From Janthinobacterium psychrotolerans (lineage in GTDB: Bacteria > Pseudomonadota > Gammaproteobacteria > Burkholderiales > Burkholderiaceae_D), in contig NZ_LOCQ01000054.1 of the NCBI RefSeq assembly GCF_001677885.1, forward strand, positions 124,001-188,000: 64,000 bases of DNA. The letters are read 5' to 3'. The position numbers and the translations under genes are program-made. The notes beneath the pieces are model-generated. The model searched no databases. It was given only the letters and a program-made list of their open reading frames with translations, and was not told the origin of the DNA. Shown here in pieces: positions 47,209 to 54,608 of the stretch; positions within the stretch are counted from its first letter, which is position 1; each line of letters starts with the position of its first letter.

Positions 47209-48654
47209 ATGACAAACCAGACTTTTCTTTGGCACGACTACGAAACCTTTGGCGTGCAGCCGCGCCGCGACCGGCCAGCCCAGTTCGCTGCCATCCGCAC
47301 CGACGCCGACCTGAACGAAATTGGCGAACCCATCATGCTGTATTGTCAGCCTGCCAATGATTTCTTGCCAGATCCGCAGTCCTGCCTGATTACCGGCATT
47401 ACGCCACAGCAATGCCTGGCCCTGGGCGTGCCCGAACACCAGTTCGCCGCCGCCATCGAAGCGGCGTTCTCGGAGCCCGGCACCATCGGCGTCGGCTACA
47501 ACACCATCCGTTTCGACGATGAAGTGACGCGCTTTTTGTTCTGGCGCAACCTGATCGATCCGTATGCGCGCGAATGGAAAAACCATTGCGGCCGCTGGGA
47601 CCTGCTCGACGTGGTGCGCATGACGCATGCGCTGCGCCCCGAAGGCATACAGTGGCCCAAGCGCGACGATGGCCAGACCAGTTTCAAGCTCGAACACCTG
47701 AGCAAGGCTAACGGTTTGATCCATGAAGCGGCGCACGATGCGCTGTCCGATGTGCGCGCCACCATCGCGCTGGCCCGCCTGGTCAAGGAGAAACAACCAA
47801 AACTGTTCGATTTCTGCCTGGCGCTGCACAAGAAGGACAAGGTCGCCAGCGAAATGGGCATGCACCTGGCCGCCGCCCAGCGCCAGCCTTTCCTGCACGT
47901 GTCGGGCATGTTCCCGGCCGAGCGCGGCTGCATCGGCGTGGTCTGGCCGCTGGCCACGCACCCCAGCAACAAAAACGAAATCCTGGTGTGGGATTGCCAG
48001 TACGATCCAAGCGAGCTGTTCACGCTGGACGCCGACACCATCCGCACGCGCTTGTTCACCCGCAACGACGCCATGCCCGAAGGCATGACGCGCCTGCCCG
48101 TGAAAAGCGTGCACCTGAATAAGTCGCCCATGCTGGTGGGTAATTTGAAAACCCTGTCGCCGGCCATGGCCGCGCAATGGGGCATCGATCTTGCCGCCGC
48201 GCTGGACAACGGCCGCCTGGCCGCCGGCGCGCCGAACATGGACGCGATCTGGGCCGAGGTCTTCAAGCGTCCCGCCGAAGGCCGCGCCGATGTCGATGAG
48301 GATCTGTACAACGGCTTTGTCAGCAACGACGACCGCCGCGTGCTCGAGTCCTTGCGCCGCGACACGCCCGACAAGCTGGCCAGCGCCCGCCCGTCCTTCA
48401 GTGACGAGCGCCTGCAGGAACTGCTGTTCCGCTACCGCGCGCGCAACTTCCCGCAGACGCTGAGCGAAGCGGAACTCCAGCGCTGGGAAGAACACCGCGC
48501 CGCCCGCCTGTTCGACGGCGAAGCGGGTGCCCGCACCATCGAGATGCTGTTTACGGAAATCGACACCCTGTCGGAATCGGTGGATGAGCGGGGGGAGGAA
48601 ATTCTTGGGCAGCTCTACGATTACGCCGAGATCGTTGCTCCCCAGCGCGATTAA
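47209..48654 (+). CDS. sbcB: exodeoxyribonuclease I
   Basis: The 481-residue protein has the DEDD exonuclease core ('FLWHDYETFGVQPRRDRPAQ', 'GVGYNTIRFDDEVTRFLF', 'EAAHDALSDVRATIALARL') followed by the ExoI SH3-like and helical C-terminal domains. SbcB degrades single-stranded DNA 3' to 5' and acts in mismatch repair and in suppressing recombination defects. Length and motif order are those of the family. Confidence 0.95.
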   Translation: MTNQTFLWHDYETFGVQPRRDRPAQFAAIRTDADLNEIGEPIMLYCQPANDFLPDPQSCLITGITPQQCLALGVPEHQFAAAIEAAFSEPGTIGVGYNTIRFDDEVTRFLFWRNLIDPYAREWKNHCGRWDLLDVVRMTHALRPEGIQWPKRDDGQTSFKLEHLSKANGLIHEAAHDALSDVRATIALARLVKEKQPKLFDFCLALHKKDKVASEMGMHLAAAQRQPFLHVSGMFPAERGCIGVVWPLATHPSNKNEILVWDCQYDPSELFTLDADTIRTRLFTRNDAMPEGMTRLPVKSVHLNKSPMLVGNLKTLSPAMAAQWGIDLAAALDNGRLAAGAPNMDAIWAEVFKRPAEGRADVDEDLYNGFVSNDDRRVLESLRRDTPDKLASARPSFSDERLQELLFRYRARNFPQTLSEAELQRWEEHRAARLFDGEAGARTIEMLFTEIDTLSESVDERGEEILGQLYDYAEIVAPQRD

Positions 48655-48682
48655 AACCCGGGACTCGGCGTCCCGTCAGTGC

Positions 48683-48791
48683 GTAGGTCGGATTAGGCGC
48701 AAGGCGCCGTAATCCGACACCACCGTGACGTCAACATTGTTGTCGGATTACGGCCCGACGGGCCTCGGCGGCCCCGCCTAATCCGACCTAC
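48683..48791. repeat. inverted pair of REP-like palindromes (REPIN/BIME-like)
   Basis: GTAGGTCGGATTAGG (48683-48697) and its reverse complement CCTAATCCGACCTAC (48777-48791) bound a 109-base unit. Within it GTCGGATTA pairs with TAATCCGAC twice (48687-48718 and 48742-48787). The unit lies between sbcB and pyrF, and its right end overlaps the pyrF stop. The same core occurs at 31924-32010. Confidence 0.8.
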
Positions 48792-49612
48792 ACCGCGCGG
48801 TGTTGATTGATCGCATCGCGCGTCTCGATCGCCACGCGCCTTGCCGCGTCGGTCCAGTCTTCTCCGTCTTGCGGCTGGGCATAGATGATGGCCCGCGAGG
48901 AACTGATCATCATGCCCATGCCGTTCGCCGTCTGGCCCGCGCCAACGGTGGCGGCGATGTCGCCGCCTTGGGCGCCGATGCCGGGCACCAGCAGCGGCAT
49001 GTCGCCGACAATCGCGCGCACCTGCGCCAGTTCTTCCGGGAAAGTGGCGCCCACCACCAGCGCGCACTGGCCATTCTTGTTCCATTTTTCGGCCACCAGG
49101 CGCGCCACCCTCTGGTACAGGGGCACGCCGTCGGTGTCGAGGAACTGCAGGTCCGAGCCGCCCGGGTTCGAGGTGCGGCACAGGATGATCACGCCGCGGT
49201 CCGGCCATGCCAGGTAGGGGTCGAGCGAATCTTCGCCCATGTAGGGGTTGACGGTGACGGCGTCGGCGCCATAGCGTTCGAACGCCTCGCGCGCATACTG
49301 GGTGGCGGTGGCGCCGATGTCGCCGCGCTTGGCGTCGAGGATCAGCGGAATATGCGGGTAATTGTCGCGCAGGTAGCGGCAGATGTCTTCCAGCTGCTTT
49401 TCCGCGCCCAGCGCGGCAAAATACGCGATCTGCGGCTTGAAGGCGCAGGCCAGGTCGGCCGTGGCGTCGATGATGCGCGTGCAAAAGGTGGTGATGCCAT
49501 CGGGCGTATCGCGCAGTTCGGCCGGCAGCTTGGCCAGGTCCGGGTCCAGTCCCACGCACAGCAGGGAATGATTGGCCGTCCACGCGGCGGATAATTTATC
49601 GATGAAATTCAC
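48788..49612 (-). CDS. pyrF: orotidine-5'-phosphate decarboxylase
   Basis: The 274-residue protein has '[20 protein letters not shown]', '[10 protein letters not shown]', the catalytic '[19 protein letters not shown]' (Lys and Asp) and '[18 protein letters not shown]'. The length and motif are of the longer OMPDC class typical of beta-proteobacteria and mycobacteria. It makes UMP, the last step of pyrimidine synthesis. Its TAG stop (48788-48790) is formed within the CTAC end of a REP-like repeat. Confidence 0.95.
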   Translation of the reverse strand: MNFIDKLSAAWTANHSLLCVGLDPDLAKLPAELRDTPDGITTFCTRIIDATADLACAFKPQIAYFAALGAEKQLEDICRYLRDNYPHIPLILDAKRGDIGATATQYAREAFERYGADAVTVNPYMGEDSLDPYLAWPDRGVIILCRTSNPGGSDLQFLDTDGVPLYQRVARLVAEKWNKNGQCALVVGATFPEELAQVRAIVGDMPLLVPGIGAQGGDIAATVGAGQTANGMGMMISSSRAIIYAQPQDGEDWTDAARRVAIETRDAINQHRAV

Positions 49613-49781
49613 GGCACACCTTTTCTGTATTCAGTTGCAAACCCCGTATTGTAACGCGGGCGGCCAGTGCCACGGCAGCCTGCGGCAGCTGCGCCACGCT
49701 TATTAAACCAACATCCGCACGCGTTTCAGGTATATTTGCCCCACCTGACTTTCCTCCTTACTACTACGCACGGAACCCATC

Positions 49782-50396
49782 ATGCAAATCACCCAACAAT
49801 TCACCAAATGGCTGCGTCTGGCCCTGTCCGTCACCGTGCTGGCCGGCGTATTGAGCGGCTGCGGCTACAACGATTTCCAGAGCAAGGACGAGGCGACCAA
49901 GGCCGCCTGGGGCGAAGTGGTCAACCAGTACCAGCGCCGCGCCGACCTGATCCCCAACCTGGTCAATACCGTCAAGGGCTATGCCAGCCACGAGCGCGAA
50001 ACGCTGGAAGCGGTGACCAAGGCTCGCTCGGCCGCCACCAGCTTCCAGATCACGCCCGAAGTGCTGAACGATCCGGCCGCCTTCGAGAAATTCCAGCAGG
50101 TGCAAGGCCAGCTGTCGTCGGCCCTGTCGCGTCTGATGGTGGTGTCGGAGAAATATCCTGACCTGAAAGCCAATACCAACTTCCGCGACCTGCAGTCGCA
50201 GCTGGAAGGCACGGAAAACCGCATCACCGTGGCGCGCCAGCGCTATATCGCGGCGGTGCAGGACTACAACGTCCACGCGCGCAGCTTCCCGAACAACCTG
50301 ACGGCCATGATGTTCGGCTACAAGGTCAAGCCATCGTTCACGGTGGAAAATGAAAAAGCCATCTCGACCGCGCCAACCGTCGACTTCGGCAAATAA
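49782..50396 (+). CDS. lemA: LemA family protein
   Basis: The 204-residue protein has an N-terminal lipobox-like signal ('LSVTVLAGVLSGCGYNDF'), then the LemA core 'AAWGEVVNQYQRRADLIPNL', 'VNTVKGYASHERETLEAVTK', 'LMVVSEKYPDLKANTNF' and 'ENRITVARQRYIAAVQDYN'. LemA proteins are helical bundle envelope proteins. It is two bases from a TPM-domain gene, the usual partner. Confidence 0.95.
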   Translation: MQITQQFTKWLRLALSVTVLAGVLSGCGYNDFQSKDEATKAAWGEVVNQYQRRADLIPNLVNTVKGYASHERETLEAVTKARSAATSFQITPEVLNDPAAFEKFQQVQGQLSSALSRLMVVSEKYPDLKANTNFRDLQSQLEGTENRITVARQRYIAAVQDYNVHARSFPNNLTAMMFGYKVKPSFTVENEKAISTAPTVDFGK

Positions 50397-50398
50397 GC

Positions 50399-51226
50399 AT
50401 GGGCATCAAGGGCTATTTTGCGGCGCTGTGCACGGCGCTGCTGTGTGCGACGGCGCTGCCGGCCAGCGCACAGCTGGCCGGCGTGCCGGCGCTGGCGGCG
50501 CGCGTGACCGACCAGGCCGCCATGCTGGACGACAAGCAGAAGGCGTCGCTGGAAGCCGTGCTGGCCGACTACGAAGCGCGCACCGGCAGCCAGATTGCCG
50601 TGCTGCTGGTCAAGTCGACCGAACCGGAAGCGATCGAGCAGTACAGCATCCGCGTGACGGATGCCTGGAAGCTGGGCCGCAAGGGCGTCGATGACGGCGT
50701 GCTGCTGCTCGTCGCCAAGGACAATCCGTCGTCGCTGCGCCGCTTGCGCATCGAAGCGGGACGGGGCGTGCAAGGCGTGCTGACCGATGCGCAATCGAAA
50801 CGCATCTTGCAGGACGTGATCGCGCCCCACTTCAAGCAGCAGGATTATTATGGCGGCCTGGTGGCCGGCGTGGGCGCGATCGCCACCTTGCTGAACCAGG
50901 AGCAATTCCCTGCACCCGCCAGGCAAGCCGCGCCGGCAACGATGGAAGCGGGCGGCCTGGGCTTCTGGCTGCCGCTGCTGTTCTTCGGTTTCCTGGTGGT
51001 GCTGACCATGTTCCGTTCGCGCGGCAATTCGAATCGCTTGCAGCGCGGCAGCAACTGGAGCAGCGGCGCCACTGGCGTGGTGCTCGGCAGCATCCTCAGC
51101 CAGGCCATGAACAACCGTGGCGGTGGCGGCGGTTTTGGTGGCGGCGGTGGTTTCGGTGGTGGCGGCGGCTTTGGCGGCGGCGGTGGCGGCAGCTTTGACG
51201 GCGGCGGCGCCTCGGGAGACTGGTAA
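50399..51226 (+). CDS. TPM-domain (YgcG-like) membrane protein with Gly-rich tail
   Basis: The 275-residue protein has a signal peptide ('ALLCATALPASAQ'), a TPM domain ('VTDQAAMLDDKQKASLEAVL', 'YSIRVTDAWKLGRKGVDDGV', 'LRIEAGRGVQGVLTDAQSKR'), one membrane segment near residues 188-205 and a Gly/Phe-rich C-terminus ending in 'GGGSFDGGGASGDW'. Membrane topology is that of a periplasmic TPM domain. The TAATG overlap couples it to the next gene. Confidence 0.93.
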   Translation: MGIKGYFAALCTALLCATALPASAQLAGVPALAARVTDQAAMLDDKQKASLEAVLADYEARTGSQIAVLLVKSTEPEAIEQYSIRVTDAWKLGRKGVDDGVLLLVAKDNPSSLRRLRIEAGRGVQGVLTDAQSKRILQDVIAPHFKQQDYYGGLVAGVGAIATLLNQEQFPAPARQAAPATMEAGGLGFWLPLLFFGFLVVLTMFRSRGNSNRLQRGSNWSSGATGVVLGSILSQAMNNRGGGGGFGGGGGFGGGGGFGGGGGGSFDGGGASGDW

Positions 51227-51747
51227 TGACTCAACATCTGACATTCGGACAGCGCTGCGGGCGCGCCCTGAAACATTGGCGCACCAGCCCGGCCACGGCC
51301 AGAGCGGCCTTCCCGGAAACAACCCTGAAAGCGATCGAAACGGCGATTGCCGACGGTGAAAAAATTCATCGCGCCGAAGTGCGCCTGATCGTCGAAGCGG
51401 CGCTGACACCGGGCATGGCGTACCGGGGCGTGACCAACCGCGAACGGGCGCGTGAACTGTTTGCCCACTATGGCGTGTGGGATACGGAAGACAATTGCGG
51501 CGTGCTGATCTATATCAACCTGGCCGCGCACCAGGTCGACATCGTGGCCGACCGCCATGTGGGACGCCGCATCACGCCCGAGCAGTGGCAAGCCATATGC
51601 CGCACCATGACGGCCGGTTTTGCGAGTGGCAACTACCATGACAGCAGCTTGCAGGCGCTGGGCGAACTGAACAGCTTGCTGCAGCACCACTTCCCGGCCT
51701 CGGGCGAGCGCAGCAATCAATTACCGAATGAAGCCATTCTTCTCTGA
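51226..51747 (+). CDS. second TPM-domain protein, without signal or anchor
   Basis: The 173-residue protein has the TPM features 'AIETAIADGEKIHRAEVRLI', 'RNRERARELFAHYGVWDTE'-like text and 'DIVADRHVGRRITPEQWQAI' with 'LGELNSLLQHHFPA'. It has no signal peptide or membrane segment, so it probably stays in the cytoplasm. It overlaps the preceding gene by one base and completes a lemA-TPM-TPM operon. Confidence 0.9.
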   Translation: MTQHLTFGQRCGRALKHWRTSPATARAAFPETTLKAIETAIADGEKIHRAEVRLIVEAALTPGMAYRGVTNRERARELFAHYGVWDTEDNCGVLIYINLAAHQVDIVADRHVGRRITPEQWQAICRTMTAGFASGNYHDSSLQALGELNSLLQHHFPASGERSNQLPNEAILL

Positions 51748-51757
51748 CAGAGCATTT

Positions 51758-52522
51758 ATGAAACTGAGCAATAAAACCGCCATTGTCACGGGCGCCACGC
51801 AAGGCATCGGCCTGGCCTGCGCCAGCCGCCTGATCGCCGAAGGCGCGCAAGTGATGCTGGTCGACATCAAGGAAGCCGGCGCAGAAGCGGCCGCCGCACT
51901 GGGACCGCAGGCGCACTTCTTCTGTGCCGACGTCAGCCAGAAAGCCGATGTCGACGCCATGATGACGGCCACCCTGGCCCGTTACGGCCAGGTCGACATC
52001 CTGATCAACAACGCCGGCGTGACGCACGCCGCCGATTTCCTCGACGTGACCGAAGACGATTTCGACCGCGTGCTGCGCATCAACCTGAAATCGATGTTCC
52101 TGTGCGGCCAGGCCGTGGCGCGCGAGATGGTCAAGCGCCGCAGCGGCGTGATCATCAATATGTCGAGCGTGAACGCGGAACTGGCGATCCCGAACCAGGT
52201 ACCTTACGTGGTGTCGAAAGGCGCGATCAACCAGTTGACCAAGGTGATGGCGCTGAACCTGGCGCCGCACGGCGTGCGCGTGAACGGCATCGGCCCGGGC
52301 ACCATCCTGACGGAACTGGCGAAACAGGCGGTACTGTCGAGCCCGCAGGCACGCCATACCATCCTGTCGCGCACCCCTTTGGGACGCTGCGGCGAACCGG
52401 AGGAAGTGGCCGGCATCGCCGCCTTCCTGGCCAGCGACGACGCCAGCTACATGACCGGCCAGACCATCTATGCCGATGGCGGACGCATGGCGCTCAACTA
52501 CACGGTGGCGGTGCAGGAATAA
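51758..52522 (+). CDS. short-chain dehydrogenase/reductase
   Basis: The 254-residue protein 'MKLSNKTAIVTGATQGIGLA' has the classical SDR motifs TGxxxGIG, 'DILINNAGVTHAADF', a Ser in 'IINMSSVNAE' and 'YVVSK' as the YxxxK catalytic pair. It ends 'GRMALNYTVAVQE'. It resembles the glucose/ribitol dehydrogenase-like group; substrate unknown. It starts 11 bases after the TPM operon and may share its transcript. Confidence 0.92.
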   Translation: MKLSNKTAIVTGATQGIGLACASRLIAEGAQVMLVDIKEAGAEAAAALGPQAHFFCADVSQKADVDAMMTATLARYGQVDILINNAGVTHAADFLDVTEDDFDRVLRINLKSMFLCGQAVAREMVKRRSGVIINMSSVNAELAIPNQVPYVVSKGAINQLTKVMALNLAPHGVRVNGIGPGTILTELAKQAVLSSPQARHTILSRTPLGRCGEPEEVAGIAAFLASDDASYMTGQTIYADGGRMALNYTVAVQE

Positions 52523-52573
52523 GTGGCGCGGACAGTTATATCAAAAAGCGATAATCGATATCTGAAAATACCA

Positions 52574-52672
52574 TTAGACACATATCGTGCAGCGCAGCAT
52601 AATGCACCTGTCTCCACTATTCTCCTCCAAGAAAATAGTTTTAAGCCCGCTTTCACCAGCGGGCTTTTTTTT
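52574..52672 (+). ncRNA. candidate small RNA A (about 60 nt) with promoter and terminator
   Basis: TTAGAC (52574-52579) and CATAAT (52598-52603) are 18 bases apart, so transcription would start near 52610. The RNA then has a hairpin ACTATT/AATAGT (52616-52621 and 52634-52639) whose loop holds CTCCTCC (52622-52628), complementary to a Shine-Dalgarno. An eight-pair terminator AAGCCCGC/GCGGGCTT (52643-52650 and 52659-52666) with a T8 tract follows. No ORF. The whole unit is intergenic. Confidence 0.5.
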
Positions 52673-52710
52673 GTCCTGCATTCCGCCAACTTTCTCCAGA
52701 AAGTCCGCAA

Positions 52711-52744
52711 CTGTCATCAAGCGGTCATCTTCACCACCTATACT
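52711..52744 (+). promoter_or_regulatory. Pho box and -10 of small RNA B
   Basis: CTGTCAT-CAAG-CGGTCAT (52711-52728) matches the tandem PhoB half-sites (7-4-7 spacing). TATACT follows ten bases later (52739-52744), the spacing of PhoB-activated promoters in which the box replaces the -35. Confidence 0.55.
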
Positions 52745-52750
52745 TGCTTC

Positions 52751-52914
52751 ATCTGCAGTACACGCAACCGATATGCGCGACGGCGGACAGGTGTGCCTTT
52801 ACCGGTGCACCACTCCCCTTTCAGCATCGTGGCGCCAGCTGGCGACATGGTCACCGTTTCTCAACTCTTGACCCATTTGGGTTTTTGCCCGCTCTTCGGA
52901 GCGGGCTTTTTTTT
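52751..52914 (+). ncRNA. candidate small RNA B (about 160 nt), Pho-box promoter
   Basis: From the predicted start the transcript would fold as hairpin GGTGTGCC-TTTACC-GGTGCACC (52790-52811), a pyrimidine-rich single strand (ACTCCCCTTTC, 52812-52822), hairpin CGCC-AGCT-GGCG (52833-52844) and a terminator GCCCGCTC-TTCG-GAGCGGGC with T8 (52887-52914). A 32-codon frame at 52773-52871 lacks a ribosome-binding site. The RNA ends 64 bases before the VanZ-like gene. Confidence 0.5.
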
Positions 52915-52978
52915 GCCTCGCTTGCGCAGCAACATGGCGAGCGCGCCGGCCACATGCTATTGTTGCCACCTTTTCGCT

Positions 52979-53404
52979 ATGCCACTCCCCATGCAAGCCA
53001 CCCTGACCCAGCTTTGTTTCGCCGAGCGCCATGAGCGCCTGCGCTTTCGCAGCGCACTGTTTCTGTATGCGCTGGTGATCATCATCGGCGACATTCCCGG
53101 CGCGCGCGCCGATGTGGGCCAGTACGCCTCGGGCGTGGTGCTGCATTCGTTCGGCTACGGCGTGCTGGCAATGCTGCTGTTCAGCGGCATTGCCGGCGGC
53201 ATGGCCCGCCGCGCCGCGCTGTCGGTACTGCTGGTGGCGGCGATGGGCGCGCTGGACGAATTCATCCAGAGCTTCTTGCCCTACCGCCGCGGCGCCGTCT
53301 CGGACTGGCTGGTCGACATCACGGCCGCCAGCGTGGTGGCCGCCGCACTGTACTTTGTCTGGCCGCGCATGGTCGCGGCCTGCTTGAAAAAACCGGTGCG
53401 CTAA
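52979..53404 (+). CDS. VanZ-like membrane protein
   Basis: The 141-residue protein has four hydrophobic segments and the VanZ-like end 'GALDEFIQSFLPYRRGAVSD', 'WLVDITAASVVAAALYFVW'. VanZ-fold proteins of this size are general membrane proteins, and glycopeptide resistance is not implied. ATG 52979 is used; ATG 52991 is an alternative. The TAA stop lies inside the 13-base duplication flanking a palindromic element. Confidence 0.85.
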   Translation: MPLPMQATLTQLCFAERHERLRFRSALFLYALVIIIGDIPGARADVGQYASGVVLHSFGYGVLAMLLFSGIAGGMARRAALSVLLVAAMGALDEFIQSFLPYRRGAVSDWLVDITAASVVAAALYFVWPRMVAACLKKPVR

Positions 53405-53408
53405 GAGC

Positions 53409-53582
53409 AATGCCGTTCAGTTAGCTCGCCTACGCTGTCAGGAAACTCGCAAAACGGATTGAGGCCTCGGTCTCCAGCACAGGCCCACCGGGCCAAGCGG
53501 GACTCGCGTCTCCGGCCCGCCGTTTGTACGTTTTCAGGCCTTACGCATTTAATGCATCAGACAGCTTAACTGAACGGCATTA
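53409..53582. mobile_element. MITE-like element 1 with 15-base inverted ends
   Basis: AATGCCGTTCAGTTA (53409-53423) and TAACTGAACGGCATT (53567-53581) are perfect inverted ends of a 174-base element without an ORF. The direct repeat GTGCGCTAAGAGC occurs just before (53396-53408) and just after (53583-53595), a 13-base target duplication of the length made by IS4-type transposases. Confidence 0.7.
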
Positions 53583-53591
53583 GTGCGCTAA

Positions 53592-53749
53592 GAGCCTATC
53601 CCAGTAGATGAATACGCCCCCTGCTGGCGCCCCTCAAAAACGGGAACTGCGTTGATCGTCGTTGCATGGCTCGCCATGCCGCCTCCTCACGCCTTGTCCG
53701 CGCTCCTGATGAGCTGCAAGCAGAAGACGCTCACTACTGGGATAGGCTC
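53592..53749. mobile_element. MITE-like element 2 with 16-17-base inverted ends
   Basis: AGAGCCTATCCCAGTAG (53591-53607) and CTACTGGGATAGGCTCT (53734-53750) are perfect inverted ends of a 158-160-base element. TAA flanks both sides (53589-53591 and 53750-53752). Its left end forms part of the target copied by element 1. No ORF of note. Confidence 0.65.
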
Positions 53750-53752
53750 TAA

Positions 53753-53953
53753 GCAGCACGGCGCGGCGGCTCCGTTGCCGCCCAAGCTATGGACGTCTTG
53801 ATGTATCTCAACGCAAAATACATTGCGGCGAACGTCTTGCCATCGCGGCGCTCTTACATGCAGTAGTGACGGCCAGCTCCGGCATGTGTCCCCCATGCGG
53901 ACTCCACCATCCCTCTACCCTCCACTCGATTGTCATTTCCAAGGAGAATACAG
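53753..53953. other. intergenic, nothing recognised
   Basis: Two hundred bases between element 2 and the lipoprotein gene. No repeat, hairpin or gene is seen apart from the AAGGAGA ribosome-binding site at its end. Confidence 0.4.
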
Positions 53954-54523
53954 ATGAGAGCAAAAACCTCTTCCGCGCTGGCAGGCCTGTTATGCCTGCT
54001 GTTGGGCGCTTGCAGTTCGACGGGCAGCGACAGCACGGCCATGAATCGCAGCGGCGAGAACTACAGCAGCACCGCCGGCTCTGACCAAAGCATGACCGGC
54101 AGCGGCGCCAGTGGCACCACCGGAACCGGCAGCACCAGTGGCAGCGGCAGCATCAGTTCCGCCGGCAGCAGCGACATGGGTAGCACCGGTACCAGCGGCA
54201 GCGACGGCCGCACCGCCACTGCCAACAATGCCAGCAGCATGGATGGCAGCCAATCGGGCGTTACCATTGCTTCGGCCACCGTGATGTCGATCGAACCGGT
54301 GGCGCGCGGCATGGACCTGGGCAGCGGCGAAACGCAGGCGGGCAGCTCGGGGACGGCGGGCAGCACTGCCGGCGCAGCAGCAGGCGGCACGGGCAACATG
54401 ATGTACCGGGTCACGCTGCGCCTCGATGACGGCAGCACGCGCGCCATCATGCAAAACTCCCAGCCCGGCTACCAGGTCGGCGACAGGGTCAAGATGGTCA
54501 ACGGCCTGCTGCAAAAAAACTGA
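53954..54523 (+). CDS. Ser/Gly/Thr-rich lipoprotein
   Basis: The 189-residue protein has AAGGAGA before ATG 53954, a signal peptide with lipobox 'LCLLLGACSSTGS', a long low-complexity Ser/Gly/Thr region (about residues 30-105) and a small C-terminal beta domain ('VTIASATVMSIEPVARGM', 'YRVTLRLDDGSTRAIMQNSQ', 'VGDRVKMVNGLLQ') similar to the surface-exposed domain of SlyB-like proteins, but without the glycine zipper. Confidence 0.8.
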   Translation: MRAKTSSALAGLLCLLLGACSSTGSDSTAMNRSGENYSSTAGSDQSMTGSGASGTTGTGSTSGSGSISSAGSSDMGSTGTSGSDGRTATANNASSMDGSQSGVTIASATVMSIEPVARGMDLGSGETQAGSSGTAGSTAGAAAGGTGNMMYRVTLRLDDGSTRAIMQNSQPGYQVGDRVKMVNGLLQKN

Positions 54524-54608
54524 CACGCAGCACCTTCATCATGACAGGCAGCGCGATGGCTGCCTGTCACTCCCACTGTCACTCCCTCTGTCACTCCCTC
54601 CTTCCCCC

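Noticed and set aside
51115-51225. GGTGGCGG-type DNA repeats
   Set aside because: They encode the normal Gly/Phe-rich tail of the TPM protein; not a separate repeat element.
52773-52871. 32-codon frame inside small RNA B
   Set aside because: No Shine-Dalgarno, and it overlaps the RNA hairpins; a small peptide cannot be excluded but is not supported.
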